Source: JANNOG01 sp050329415
Lineage (GTDB): Bacteria > Actinomycetota > Actinomycetes > Actinomycetales > JBBAYJ01
DNA: 10,308 nucleotides
Assembly: GCA_050329415.1 (NCBI GenBank)
Contig: JBHJOS010000162.1
Span: 1-10,308 of the forward strand
Direction of reading: 5' to 3'
The position numbers were made by a program, and so were the translations under genes. Below, in pieces: positions 1 through 8,620 of the stretch (the stretch's first letter is position 1; each line of letters starts with the position of its first letter). The notes under the pieces are model-generated. The model made no database searches. It was not told the DNA's origin and saw only the letters and a program-made list of their open reading frames with translations.

Positions 1-1154
1 GTGGCCGCGTACTCGGCCTTGACGGGCTCCACGACCAGCCACGGCACCGGAGGATCCGCCCGGGCCAGCGACTCCAGCAGCTGCCTCGTGGTCTGGGACT
101 TGCCCGAGCCGGTGGCCCCGCAGACGAACACGTGGCGGTTCACGGTCTCCGGCGTCACGCCGAAGGCCCCGACGTCGTGGAAGGTCTCGTCGACCACCCG
201 ACCCAGGACGATGTCGCCGGACACCTCCGGGGTGAGGTCGAACCTCGGCGGCACCAACGACCTGACCCCGGGCACCTCGCGCGAGGGGGGCGGAGCAAGG
301 CGCGCCACGGTCTCGCCGCCGGCCGTGAACGGCGACGTCGTGCCGTCGGGTCCGGCGACCGTCCGCCGCCACGCCTCGTCCAGGGGACCCGCGTGCGAGT
401 CGGGCACCAGGACCAGCGGGGAGGGCTGCGCACTGACGGCGTGGCTGAGCAGCGAGGCGACCAGCCGGGCATCGGCCGGGCTGAGCCCGCCGGCGAGGAC
501 ATGGACGTCCCACAACCCGCCGGCGCGCGCCGTCACGAGCTCCCGGAACCGCCGACGGCCGCGCTCGAGGTCGACCTGATGCGACTCCGACGTGGCCTTC
601 GCGCGCAGCAGCCCCAGGTGGGTCCGCCACCGCACGATCTCAGCTTCGAGGCGGTCGGAAGGGATGGGCTCGGCGACGACCACCCACCCGAAGGGTCGCC
701 CCAGCGTCACGACGTGGTCCCAGTCGGCCATCGCGTCGAGCGAGGTGACGCGAGCGTCGCCGCCGGACTCTCCCCAGGCGGGCACCTGGTCCCCCCCGGC
801 GCATCTCACCCAGTAGGGGTGCTCCTGCCACCACTCGGTGACGTCGGAGGCAGCCACCGGCTCGGACAGCGCACCGGGAGGCCACAGCACCCGACCGCCC
901 TGTCGTCCGGGCGGCGACGTGGGCACACCTGCCACGACGACCCGGATGCGCTCCTCGGCCGGGCGCCGCAGCCACGACAGAACGAGACGTCCTCGACCTC
1001 CCGGCGGCCGTGGCACCCCCACGAGTGCCCCGTGGGCGGCGACGACGGCAGCCGCCAGCGCCGCCCGGGTCCGCCGGTCCGCATCGTCACCGTCGGCTCG
1101 CGGAACACCCGTGATCATCTGACAGTCGGCCAGTGCCGAACGCCACTCGGTCAC
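1..1154 (-). CDS. HerA/FtsK-superfamily ATP-binding protein, 3' end cut off by window
   Basis: The reading frame stays open from a GTG at 1154 to the window edge, giving 384 visible residues; the C-terminal part is missing. A Walker A loop, GATGSGKS, lies at residues 346-353. It is preceded by a HerA-like beta region (DIVLGRVVDETFHDVG, about 314-329) and NRHVFVC, and followed by a strand PWLVVEPVKAEYAA. From memory, this Walker A plus 'VEP-KAEY' pattern is typical of actinobacterial HerA/FtsK-like (DUF87-type) ATPases. The first 310 residues carry no domain I can name, though the stretch around 218-250 resembles the pre-ATPase part of VirB4/HerA-like proteins. The GTG lies 7 bp after the stop of the upstream membrane-protein gene, with GAGGAG 3 nt ahead of it; ATG at 1118 is a weaker alternative. 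A membrane-associated ATP-driven pump or translocase subunit is inferred; the substrate is unknown. Walker B and arginine finger would lie outside the window. Confidence 0.85.
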   Translation of the reverse strand, partial: MTEWRSALADCQMITGVPRADGDDADRRTRAALAAAVVAAHGALVGVPRPPGGRGRLVLSWLRRPAEERIRVVVAGVPTSPPGRQGGRVLWPPGALSEPVAASDVTEWWQEHPYWVRCAGGDQVPAWGESGGDARVTSLDAMADWDHVVTLGRPFGWVVVAEPIPSDRLEAEIVRWRTHLGLLRAKATSESHQVDLERGRRRFRELVTARAGGLWDVHVLAGGLSPADARLVASLLSHAVSAQPSPLVLVPDSHAGPLDEAWRRTVAGPDGTTSPFTAGGETVARLAPPPSREVPGVRSLVPPRFDLTPEVSGDIVLGRVVDETFHDVGAFGVTPETVNRHVFVCGATGSGKSQTTRQLLESLARADPPVPWLVVEPVKAEYAA

Positions 1155-1161
1155 GGTCTCC

Positions 1162-3057
1162 TCACCCGCTGCCGTCCGGTGGTGGCGCCGGCGCGTACCG
1201 AGGCCGCCACGCCGGACTCTCCCCGAACGTCGGCGCAACCCCGTCGACGGCGACCAGGAGTGGGTCACATGTCCCGGGCGTGACCGTCCGCCGACCGTCA
1301 CGTGACGTCACGAGGACGAACCCGGTGGGGGGCAGCGCCTGCAACGCCGTCGGCTCGACCGTGAGGTCGTACACCCGCGCGTACACCTCGCCCGCGGTCG
1401 TGGCCTCGGCACGTGAGACTCCGGTGCCCGTGGACGTGGTGTGGCTCCGCTGCTGCAGCCACCTCAGTCGCGGGACGGAGTGGGACGTGCCCCGGGACTG
1501 GGTGTCGGACCGTGTCACGGTGTTCCCCTGCTGCACCGAGACCGTGGTCAACTGGAACCGGTGCCCGCGGCCGATGAAGTCGGCGGCAGCGGCGGCCTCC
1601 CGGCCGTTGCCCAGGCGCATGAAGGCGACTGCGGCACCGCCCTCCCCGATCAGCTGCTCGGAGTCCTGCCGCAGCCGTTGCATGAGCACGAGGCAGCGGA
1701 CCCCGCTCCGACGGCACCGGGCCAGCAGGCCCTCGAGGGTCTCGCGGTCCAGGTCGTCGGCACCGGCCACGATCAGAGCCCGCCCGCCAGACCTGTCCGC
1801 CCTCGGGCCACCGAGGTGGTGCATGAGCGCGTGCGCGGCCAGACGCTGCACGAGCTGCCGCCGCTGCCGCCCGGCGTCGGTGGCCCAGAGGAGCGTGAGC
1901 CCGTCCTGGTCCCACGCCCCCGCGGCGCCGGCGGCTGCTGCCGGCCGACCGGCCGGACCGGCCGGACCGGGCGGATCAGGTTGATCGGGTCGGGTCGGGG
2001 CAAGGACGTCGAGCGTTACTCGCAACAGCTGGAGCTCCTCCACGGTGCGCTCATCGGAACCCAGGTGGTCGACCAGCTCGACGAGCCGATCCACCTCGGC
2101 GGCCGCGAGCGACGTCGCCGACGGCACCGCGGTGCGCTGGACGACGGCGAGGCCGGCGCGCAGCCGCTGAAGAGTCACCGGCGCGTCGAGCTGCTCGGCG
2201 ACCGCTCGCAGCAGGTGGGCGTCGAGCAGCTGACGGTGGACCTCCCCCCCTCCGCCGCGCAGGGCGTGGGCCGACGACGCGACGATCTCGGCGAGATCTC
2301 CCGCCGGGATCGTTGCCAGCAGCCCGGAGTCGCTCAACCGATCGGGCAGCGGGAACCGGCGCACCGGGACGCCACCCTCCGCCGCCGCGCTGGCCAGCTG
2401 CGAACCGACTGCGTCGCTCGTGAGATCGAGCACGACCACGGAGTAGTCGGCGCCCAGCATGGACGCCCCCCAGGTGGTCAGCAGGGCCGCCCACCCGGCG
2501 GGCACCCCGCCCACCACGTCGACCCGGTCCACCTCCGAGGTGTCCGTGGGGAACCATCGATGCGACACCTCGGTCCGCACCCGCCATGCCTCGTGCTCAG
2601 CCTCGTGCTGGGCGCGGGCGGACTCCCACCGCCGGATCCTCCGCCGGTGGCCGACGACCCTGCCGTGCGCGCGCAACCAGGCGACGGCGAGGATCAGGGT
2701 GACGATCGTCAGCGGCCCGAGCGCGAAGAACGAGAGCAGCGGGACGGCATCGAGGACCAGGTCTGCGGTCGACGGCTCGGTCGGCGAGAGGAACTCCCGC
2801 CGGACCACGCCGAGATCGGGGACGACCACCCCGGCGAGCGCCAGGGCGGACAGTCCGGCACCGAGCAGGGCGAACCGACCGAGGATGCGGCTGCGCCGGA
2901 CGGCCGACCGGAGCGGCGGCCGAGGATCCGGGCCGGGCGGGTGCCGTTGTGGCTCGGCCCCCGGCCCGGACGGGAGCGACGGCGGCGCCTGGTAGGTCCA
3001 GCCCAGCCGCTCGGGTGGGACGAACAGCCGAGGCGTGATCTCCCGCGAGGTGAGCAC
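1162..3057 (-). CDS. Two-TM membrane protein with degenerate NTPase-like domain, partner of HerA-like ATPase
   Basis: A 631-residue protein. The GTG start is supported by GGGGAGGTG just upstream. The Pro-rich N-terminus (about 22-50) is followed by two hydrophobic segments (about 59-82 and 100-129), a basic stretch (RRRIRRW) and a soluble region. That region contains GGVPAGWAALL (183-193) and SVVVLDLT, where a P-loop would be expected, but no GKT/GKS. It also contains a Walker B-like strand ALIVAGADDL (427-436) and then CLVLMQRLRQDSEQLIG and AVAFMRLGN (about 477-484), as in the C-terminal part of HerA/TraG-type ATPases. AADFIGRGHRFQL (491-503) and VEPTALQALPPTGFVLV (567-583) recall actinobacterial proteins that databases loosely label 'type VI secretion protein'; that label is not evidence of a T6SS. 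A Gly/Ala/Pro linker lies at about 356-381. It probably anchors or scaffolds the downstream ATPase; function is not known. Confidence 0.85.
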   Translation of the reverse strand: MLTSREITPRLFVPPERLGWTYQAPPSLPSGPGAEPQRHPPGPDPRPPLRSAVRRSRILGRFALLGAGLSALALAGVVVPDLGVVRREFLSPTEPSTADLVLDAVPLLSFFALGPLTIVTLILAVAWLRAHGRVVGHRRRIRRWESARAQHEAEHEAWRVRTEVSHRWFPTDTSEVDRVDVVGGVPAGWAALLTTWGASMLGADYSVVVLDLTSDAVGSQLASAAAEGGVPVRRFPLPDRLSDSGLLATIPAGDLAEIVASSAHALRGGGGEVHRQLLDAHLLRAVAEQLDAPVTLQRLRAGLAVVQRTAVPSATSLAAAEVDRLVELVDHLGSDERTVEELQLLRVTLDVLAPTRPDQPDPPGPAGPAGRPAAAAGAAGAWDQDGLTLLWATDAGRQRRQLVQRLAAHALMHHLGGPRADRSGGRALIVAGADDLDRETLEGLLARCRRSGVRCLVLMQRLRQDSEQLIGEGGAAVAFMRLGNGREAAAAADFIGRGHRFQLTTVSVQQGNTVTRSDTQSRGTSHSVPRLRWLQQRSHTTSTGTGVSRAEATTAGEVYARVYDLTVEPTALQALPPTGFVLVTSRDGRRTVTPGTCDPLLVAVDGVAPTFGESPAWRPRYAPAPPPDGSG

Positions 3058-3102
3058 CCCACCTCCCCGACCGACCCGGCGACGGCCCTGGCTGCCGACC
3101 GT

Positions 3103-3150
3103 AGCGAGCCGCCACCCCGCGGCGGCAGGATCGATCGGCCGTCGCTCGCT
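3103..3150 (-). terminator. Possible hairpin terminator after hspR
   Basis: In the 120-bp gap between hspR and the membrane-protein gene, a 6-bp GC stem (3108-3113 with 3121-3126, 7-nt loop) is nested with a second pairing (AGCGAGC at 3103-3109 with GCTCGCT at 3144-3150). The two pairings partly compete. There is no T-run, as is common in high-GC genomes. It may separate the heat-shock operon from the ATPase pair. Nothing else in the gap is convincing; a TANNNT match (TACGGT) on the minus strand has no good -35. Confidence 0.3.
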
Positions 3151-3177
3151 GCCCCTTCGGGCCGAGCGGCCGCCTCC

Positions 3178-3606
3178 TCAGTCGCGGGGACCGGGACGCC
3201 AGACCACCAGCGCACGCGACGACGAGCGGCGCGGCTGCGGACGGCGGCCCGCGGCAAGGGCGACGATGTCACCGGCCGGGCCGGCCGCCCAGACGCGGCG
3301 GCGGTCCTCGCGCAGGTGGGCGACCTCTTCGCGCAGCCGCCGGGTCTCCGCCTGCAGCACATCGACCTCGGCCTGCAGCGACAGGATGCGGCGGATGCCC
3401 GCGAGGTTGACGCCCTCCTCCTGGCTGAGGCGCTGCACCTCCCGCAGCCGCTGGACGTCGGCGTCGTTGTAGCGTCGCCCGCCGCCACGGGTCCGGGCCG
3501 GGGTGACGAGGCCCTCGCGGTCGTACTGTCGCAGCGTCTGTGGGTGCATCCCGGCGAGCTGGGCGGCGACGGAGATGACGTAGACGGTCAGCCGACGTTC
3601 ACTCAC
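3178..3606 (-). CDS. hspR: HspR, MerR-family heat-shock repressor
   Basis: A 142-residue MerR-type regulator. It has an N-terminal winged helix-turn-helix (about 8-75) with HPQTLRQYDREGLVTP and RRYNDADVQRL, then LSQEEGVNLAGIRRILSL and a coiled coil (about 80-105). The basic C-terminus ends in LVVWRPGPRD, a hydrophobic tail typical of HspR. In Streptomyces and Mycobacterium, HspR binds HAIR inverted repeats, uses DnaK as co-repressor, and represses the dnaK operon until misfolded protein titrates DnaK away. The GTG start overlaps the dnaJ stop by 4 bp (GTGA), which suggests translational coupling, and it is the last gene of the operon as in other actinobacteria. A strong HAIR match upstream of dnaK and a weaker one upstream of dnaJ fit autoregulation. 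There is no cysteine or metal-binding loop, so it is a structural MerR homologue rather than a metal sensor. Confidence 0.95.
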   Translation of the reverse strand: MSERRLTVYVISVAAQLAGMHPQTLRQYDREGLVTPARTRGGGRRYNDADVQRLREVQRLSQEEGVNLAGIRRILSLQAEVDVLQAETRRLREEVAHLREDRRRVWAAGPAGDIVALAAGRRPQPRRSSSRALVVWRPGPRD

Positions 3607-4640
3607 GCCGTCTCCTGACCGGCCCCCCGGCCGGCCGCCGCTGAGGCCAGGAGGGACGCCCGCGGGTCGGCGCCCCCGTCGAGCCTGCGGAGCGTCTCGA
3701 CCGCAGCCCGGCCCTCGGCGTCGAGCCGTTGGGGGACCACGACCTGGACCGTGGCAAGCAGGTCGGCGGGCGCGCCCTTGACGACCGGACCTCGACCACG
3801 CACCCGGAAGGTGCGCCCGCCCGGGGTGCCCGCCGGCACCTTGAGCCGGGCCACCCCGTCCAGGGTCGGCACGTCGATCTCGGCCCCGAGCGTGGCCTCG
3901 GCGAACGTCACCGGGACGGTCACACGCAGCGCCGTCCCATCCCAGGCGAAGACCGTGTCCGGCTCGACCTCGACGGTGACGACGATGTCCCCCGGACCGC
4001 CCGGGCCCGCAGCACCCTGCCCGCGCAGCCGGAGCTTCTGGCCGTCGCGCACTCCGGCGGGGATCCGGGCGGTCACGGTCCGCTGAGTACCGCGCTGGTT
4101 GACACCGAGGCGGACCTGGGTGCCGGTGAGCGCCTGGCGCAGGGGAATCCGGACGGTGGTCGACACGTCGCGTCCGCGGGTCGCACCGGTGGAACCGAAG
4201 CTGCCCTCACCCGCGCCCGCGTTGCGGAGGATCTCGCCCAGCAGGTCGTCGTACCCCCCGGCCCCGCCGGTCCCGCCCGGCGGGGCGCCACCGGTGGTGA
4301 ACCGCACCCGCTGCCCCCGGCCCCCGCCGAAGAGTCCGCCGAGCAGGTCGTCGAAGCCGGCGGCACCACCCGCTCCCGGGGCACCGGCCGTGAACCGCGC
4401 CCCGCCGCCCATGGCCCGGATCGCGTCGTACTGCCGCCGCTGCTCGGAGTCGCTGAGGACCGCGTAGGCCTCGCCGATGTCCTTGAAGCGGCGCTCGGCC
4501 GAGGGGTCGTCCGGGTTCGCATCCGGATGGTGAACCCGGGCAAGCTTGCGGTAGGCCTTCTTGATGGCGCCGTCGTCGGCGTCCTTGGGCACGCCGAGGA
4601 CTGCGTAGAAGTCCTTCTCGAGCCAGTCCTGACCGGTCAT
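3603..4640 (-). CDS. dnaJ: DnaJ-type Hsp40 co-chaperone without zinc finger
   Basis: A 345-residue J-protein that stimulates the DnaK ATPase and delivers clients. The J-domain covers about residues 9-74, with HPD at 38-40 and FKDIGEAYAVLSD after it. A long Gly-rich linker (about 77-155) has two similar DDLLG modules (97-101 and 131-135). CTD I (about 157-235) and CTD II (about 236-308) follow. There is no cysteine anywhere, so the four CXXCXGXG motifs of class A DnaJ are absent and the domain order is that of class B (CbpA/DnaJB-like). The N-terminus (DWLEKDFYAVLGVPKDA) is like actinobacterial DnaJ1. The ATG start is fixed by this alignment; no strong ribosome binding site precedes it, and transcription could begin only a few bases upstream. 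It overlaps hspR by 4 bp and lies 64 bp after the EAL/HDOD-like gene. A cbpA name would also be defensible; dnaJ is used because of the operon position. Confidence 0.93.
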   Translation of the reverse strand: MTGQDWLEKDFYAVLGVPKDADDGAIKKAYRKLARVHHPDANPDDPSAERRFKDIGEAYAVLSDSEQRRQYDAIRAMGGGARFTAGAPGAGGAAGFDDLLGGLFGGGRGQRVRFTTGGAPPGGTGGAGGYDDLLGEILRNAGAGEGSFGSTGATRGRDVSTTVRIPLRQALTGTQVRLGVNQRGTQRTVTARIPAGVRDGQKLRLRGQGAAGPGGPGDIVVTVEVEPDTVFAWDGTALRVTVPVTFAEATLGAEIDVPTLDGVARLKVPAGTPGGRTFRVRGRGPVVKGAPADLLATVQVVVPQRLDAEGRAAVETLRRLDGGADPRASLLASAAAGRGAGQETA

Positions 4641-4650
4641 CTCACCGCAC

Positions 4651-4681
4651 AGCCTGCAAGGTTGCGTCGACCTCTGTCAAG
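4651..4681 (-). promoter_or_regulatory. Candidate internal dnaJ-hspR promoter with degenerate HAIR site
   Basis: In the 64-bp gap ahead of dnaJ the minus strand reads CTTGACA-GAGGTCG-ACGCAAC (4681-4661). It matches the HAIR consensus CTTGAGT-N7-ACTCAAG at 10 of 14 positions with the exact spacing. The left half contains a perfect TTGACA (4680-4675), and 18 nt further on is CAGGCT (4656-4651), a one-mismatch TANNNT. Transcription would then start about 4 nt before the dnaJ ATG, nearly leaderless. This is a pattern match only; the right half-site is poor. Confidence 0.4.
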
Positions 4682-4704
4682 TATGATCGCGCGAGTCGGT
4701 GGAT

Positions 4705-5931
4705 TCAGCGTTCGATGCCGAGCGCGACCGGCATCGCCTGGCGGACCGCTTCGAGGTAGTGCCGCGAGACCTCGTAGGGCGTGAAGCCGTTGGCGGCCAC
4801 GGCCTGAGGGTTGCCTCGCTCGTGCGCGAGCACGGCGCGCAGCGCGACGCCGGCGGCTCCCTCGCCGGAAATCAGGGCGTCCGCGACCTCCGGCCCCACA
4901 CCGGTGGTGCGCACGGTGTCCACGGCGGACATGCCGAGGCTGTCGGACACTCCGGCGAGCAGGCCCACCGTGTAGGCGATGTGCGGGGCGGCCGGGGCGA
5001 GTCCGGCGCAGGTGCCCGCCCTGGCGAGCAGGGTGACCACGGTGTCCGCCGCCAGCGAGCCGGTGCCCCCCACCAGCATGAGGACGACCCACGAACTGAG
5101 CATCCGAGGGCCGATGAGCGCCAGCGCCTGGCGCAGCGACGACACCGGGCGCCCGGCGGCGGACGCGCTCGACGCCGTGCGGAGGACCCGTACGGCCAGC
5201 CCCGGGTCACCCGCCACGATCGCCTCGACGTCGGTCATCGAGACGTCCTCGCCGGACAGCATCCCCAGCAGCCGCAGGCACATCACCTTCGACGGAGCCA
5301 GCTGCGCGGTGTCCACGACCGGGGGGCGCTGCAGGTGGTACCCGGAGAAGATCTCGGCGCCGGCGTCCCGGGCGGCCTCGAAGCCCTCGCAGTCCTCGAC
5401 CCGGTCGACGGCGAGGGTGGCCCGGGAATTCCCCCGCCGCGCCGCGGCCGCCACCCGGGGCAGCGCAGCGATGTCCACCTGACCGAGGTCGATCGTCACG
5501 ACGTCGGACAGTCGGGCGACCTCGGTGCGGTCCTCCTGGCCGGAGTACCCCGCGACCGCGACCCGCAGGTCGCGGTCGAGCAGTCGCCGCAACCCGGCGA
5601 GCAGCTCGTCGTCGGCGGTGACGTCCGGCGGCACGGCCAGCACGAGGCGACCGGGCTCGACGTCCTCGGGGAGGGGCCGCTCGCCGACGAGGAACGGCCG
5701 GGGGACCGTGACGAACAACGGACGTTCGCCGGCCAGGTCACCCGTCCGGAAGGTGGCGAGCACGGAGGCCACCACGTCCCCGGTGGCACGCCACCAGTCG
5801 CCCTCGGTGGTCGATGTGGTGCCGGTGTCGAGGTGCCGGAAGCACAGGCCGTACCCGACGACCGAGCGCTGCCAGTCGTGGAGGGGCTGCCGGGCCACCT
5901 GAACCGCGCTCGTGAGTTCCAGCACCGTCAC
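4705..5931 (-). CDS. Degenerate EAL plus HDOD signalling protein (YuxH/CdgJ-like)
   Basis: A 408-residue protein in two parts. The N-terminal part (about 10-205) follows the EAL fold: ARQPLHDWQRSVVGYGLCFR stands where active phosphodiesterases have R-QPI...GYE-L-R, and FSGYHLQRP (195-203) matches the terminal strand. The catalytic Glu of the EAL motif is replaced (GYGLC), so cyclic-di-GMP hydrolysis is not expected. The C-terminal part (about 215-400) is HDOD-like: MLSGEDVSMTDVEAIVAGDPGLAVRVLR, then SLRQALALIGPRMLSSW; no metal-binding HD pair is evident. EAL-HDOD proteins of this kind (B. subtilis YuxH, Vibrio CdgJ) are regulatory or scaffold proteins in motility and signalling. It lies inside the chaperone operon, 47 bp after grpE and 64 bp before dnaJ. 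The GTG start at 5931 has no clear ribosome binding site; GTG at 5925 is another choice, and the frame is open upstream to grpE. Partner and role are unknown. Confidence 0.85.
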   Translation of the reverse strand: MTVLELTSAVQVARQPLHDWQRSVVGYGLCFRHLDTGTTSTTEGDWWRATGDVVASVLATFRTGDLAGERPLFVTVPRPFLVGERPLPEDVEPGRLVLAVPPDVTADDELLAGLRRLLDRDLRVAVAGYSGQEDRTEVARLSDVVTIDLGQVDIAALPRVAAAARRGNSRATLAVDRVEDCEGFEAARDAGAEIFSGYHLQRPPVVDTAQLAPSKVMCLRLLGMLSGEDVSMTDVEAIVAGDPGLAVRVLRTASSASAAGRPVSSLRQALALIGPRMLSSWVVLMLVGGTGSLAADTVVTLLARAGTCAGLAPAAPHIAYTVGLLAGVSDSLGMSAVDTVRTTGVGPEVADALISGEGAAGVALRAVLAHERGNPQAVAANGFTPYEVSRHYLEAVRQAMPVALGIER

Positions 5932-5978
5932 GACAGCGCTATCGGCAGCGCCCCCCGAGCACTTGACCGGGCACCTGT

Positions 5979-6562
5979 TCAGCCGGGCTCGGCCACCGCC
6001 ACCCGGGCCGGCCGGATCACCCGCTCGCCGATCCGGTAACCCGGTTGCAGCACCCGGACACAGGTCGCCACGTCGATCCCGTCGGCCCCCGGCTCGTGGA
6101 GCAGAGCCTCGTGGACAGCCGGGTCGAAGGCGTCACCGACCTCGCCGTAGGCCCCGACCCCGAAGCGACCCAGCGTGGCGTCCAGCTTGTCGGCGATGGC
6201 CGCGAACGGGGTGCCGTCCAGGTCCCCGTGCTCCCGGGCGAGGCTGACGTCGTCGAGGACCGGAAGCAGCGCCTCCACGAGACGGGCCATCCCCTCGGTC
6301 GTGGCCGCAGCGAGGTCACGCTCGGTCCGGCGCCGGAAGTTCACGAACTCCGCTCGTTCCCGGTGGAGATCCCCGAGGCGGGCATCGGCCAGTGCCAGCG
6401 CCGCGTTCAACCGCTCCTCGACCGAGCCGGGGCCACCCGGCAGCGGCTCGGTCGACCCGCTCGCGTCGGGGGGGACGGGCGGGTCGAGCTCCGTGGCGAT
6501 CGACTGCCGCACGGTGTCCTCGGGGATTGGGTCGATGCCGTCCACGTCGGGGCGCTCGCTGG

Positions 6563-6566
<4 letters not shown>
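5979..6566 (-). CDS. grpE: GrpE nucleotide-exchange factor of DnaK
   Basis: A 195-residue GrpE, which releases ADP from DnaK so that the chaperone cycle can restart. The first 47 residues are acidic, Pro-rich and unconserved. A long helix (about 49-93) carries the FVNFRRRTERD signature region (74-84), and LLPVLDDVSLA leads to the short bundle. The C-terminal beta domain contains FDPAVHEALLH (147-157) and VLQPGYRIGERVIRPARVAV (172-191), both hallmark GrpE segments. The GTG start overlaps the dnaK stop by 4 bp (GTGA), so translation is probably coupled to dnaK, with a GAGG about 13 nt upstream inside the dnaK end. Length and layout are normal for the family. Confidence 0.96.
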
Positions 6567-8434
<1,868 letters not shown>

Positions 8435-8440
8435 GTGGAT

Positions 8441-8444
8441 CTCC
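8441..8444 (-). promoter_or_regulatory. dnaK ribosome binding site
   Basis: GGAG on the minus strand, 6 nt before the ATG at 8434. It supports that start over the in-frame ATG at 8485. Confidence 0.8.
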
Positions 8445-8457
8445 GTTTCGCATGGGG

Positions 8458-8484
8458 TGCCGCCGGGCATACAGGCCGGCGGCA
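8458..8484 (-). promoter_or_regulatory. Hairpin in dnaK 5' leader
   Basis: A perfect 9-bp stem (TGCCGCCGG at 8458-8466 with CCGGCGGCA at 8476-8484) with a 9-nt loop. It lies about 100 nt into neither gene but within the predicted leader, 23 nt ahead of the dnaK ATG and 13 nt ahead of its ribosome binding site. It does not include the ribosome binding site, so it is not an obvious RNA thermometer; mRNA stabilisation or attenuation are possible. Confidence 0.5.
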
Positions 8485-8535
8485 TTCGTTTTCGGGGGGT
8501 GTCTGCGGCCCGGTCTACGGGCGCTGATGGGGCAG

Positions 8536-8561
8536 AACGCGAGAGTATCGCCCCCTATTCC
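8536..8561 (-). promoter_or_regulatory. SigR/SigH-type promoter of the dnaK operon
   Basis: The minus strand reads GGAAT (8561-8557), 18 nt, GTT (8538-8536). This is an exact match to the GGAAT-N18-GTT consensus of Streptomyces SigR and close to that of mycobacterial SigH, extracytoplasmic-type sigma factors for thiol-oxidative and heat stress; the M. tuberculosis dnaK operon is a known SigH target. The predicted leader is about 95 nt. A GATACT in the spacer (8549-8544) could be a housekeeping -10, but no good -35 accompanies it. Confidence 0.6.
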
Positions 8562-8576
8562 ACTCCCACCACGAAA

Positions 8577-8597
8577 CTTGAGTGCGATCGACTCAGG
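8577..8597. promoter_or_regulatory. HAIR operator (HspR binding site) upstream of dnaK
   Basis: CTTGAGT (8577-8583), a 7-nt spacer GCGATCG, then ACTCAGG (8591-8597). It matches the HAIR consensus CTTGAGT-N7-ACTCAAG at 13 of 14 positions with exact spacing. It lies 142 bp before the dnaK start and 15 bp upstream of the GGAAT box. With hspR as last gene of the operon, it completes the expected DnaK-HspR feedback loop. Confidence 0.9.
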
Positions 8598-8620
8598 GTC
8601 GGCTGGGACGCCCGAACACA

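Noticed and set aside
132..1283. Plus-strand open frame (383 codons) at the left end
   Set aside because: It is in codon register with, and antisense to, the ATPase frame, which contains a real Walker A and family motifs.
1941..1975. Tandem GGCCGGACC-like repeat
   Set aside because: It encodes the Gly/Pro/Ala linker of the membrane protein; simple coding low complexity explains it.
1162..3057. Type VI secretion component
   Set aside because: The label is used loosely in databases for similar proteins; no Tss gene or T6SS motif is present here.
1441..3618. Long plus-strand open frame (725 codons) opposite the membrane-protein gene and hspR
   Set aside because: Low-complexity, Arg/Gly/Pro-rich translation lying across several minus-strand genes and their gap; explained by GC bias.
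4682..4687. TATGAT as a plus-strand -10 box
   Set aside because: No -35 at 16-18 nt and no plus-strand gene downstream.
5962..5968. CTTGACC between grpE and the EAL/HDOD gene as a HAIR half-site
   Set aside because: No second half at 7-nt spacing, and no promoter boxes in the right direction.
8435..8485. Upstream in-frame ATG of dnaK
   Set aside because: The 17 extra residues match nothing in DnaK, overlap a leader hairpin, and have no ribosome binding site as good as the GGAG before 8434.
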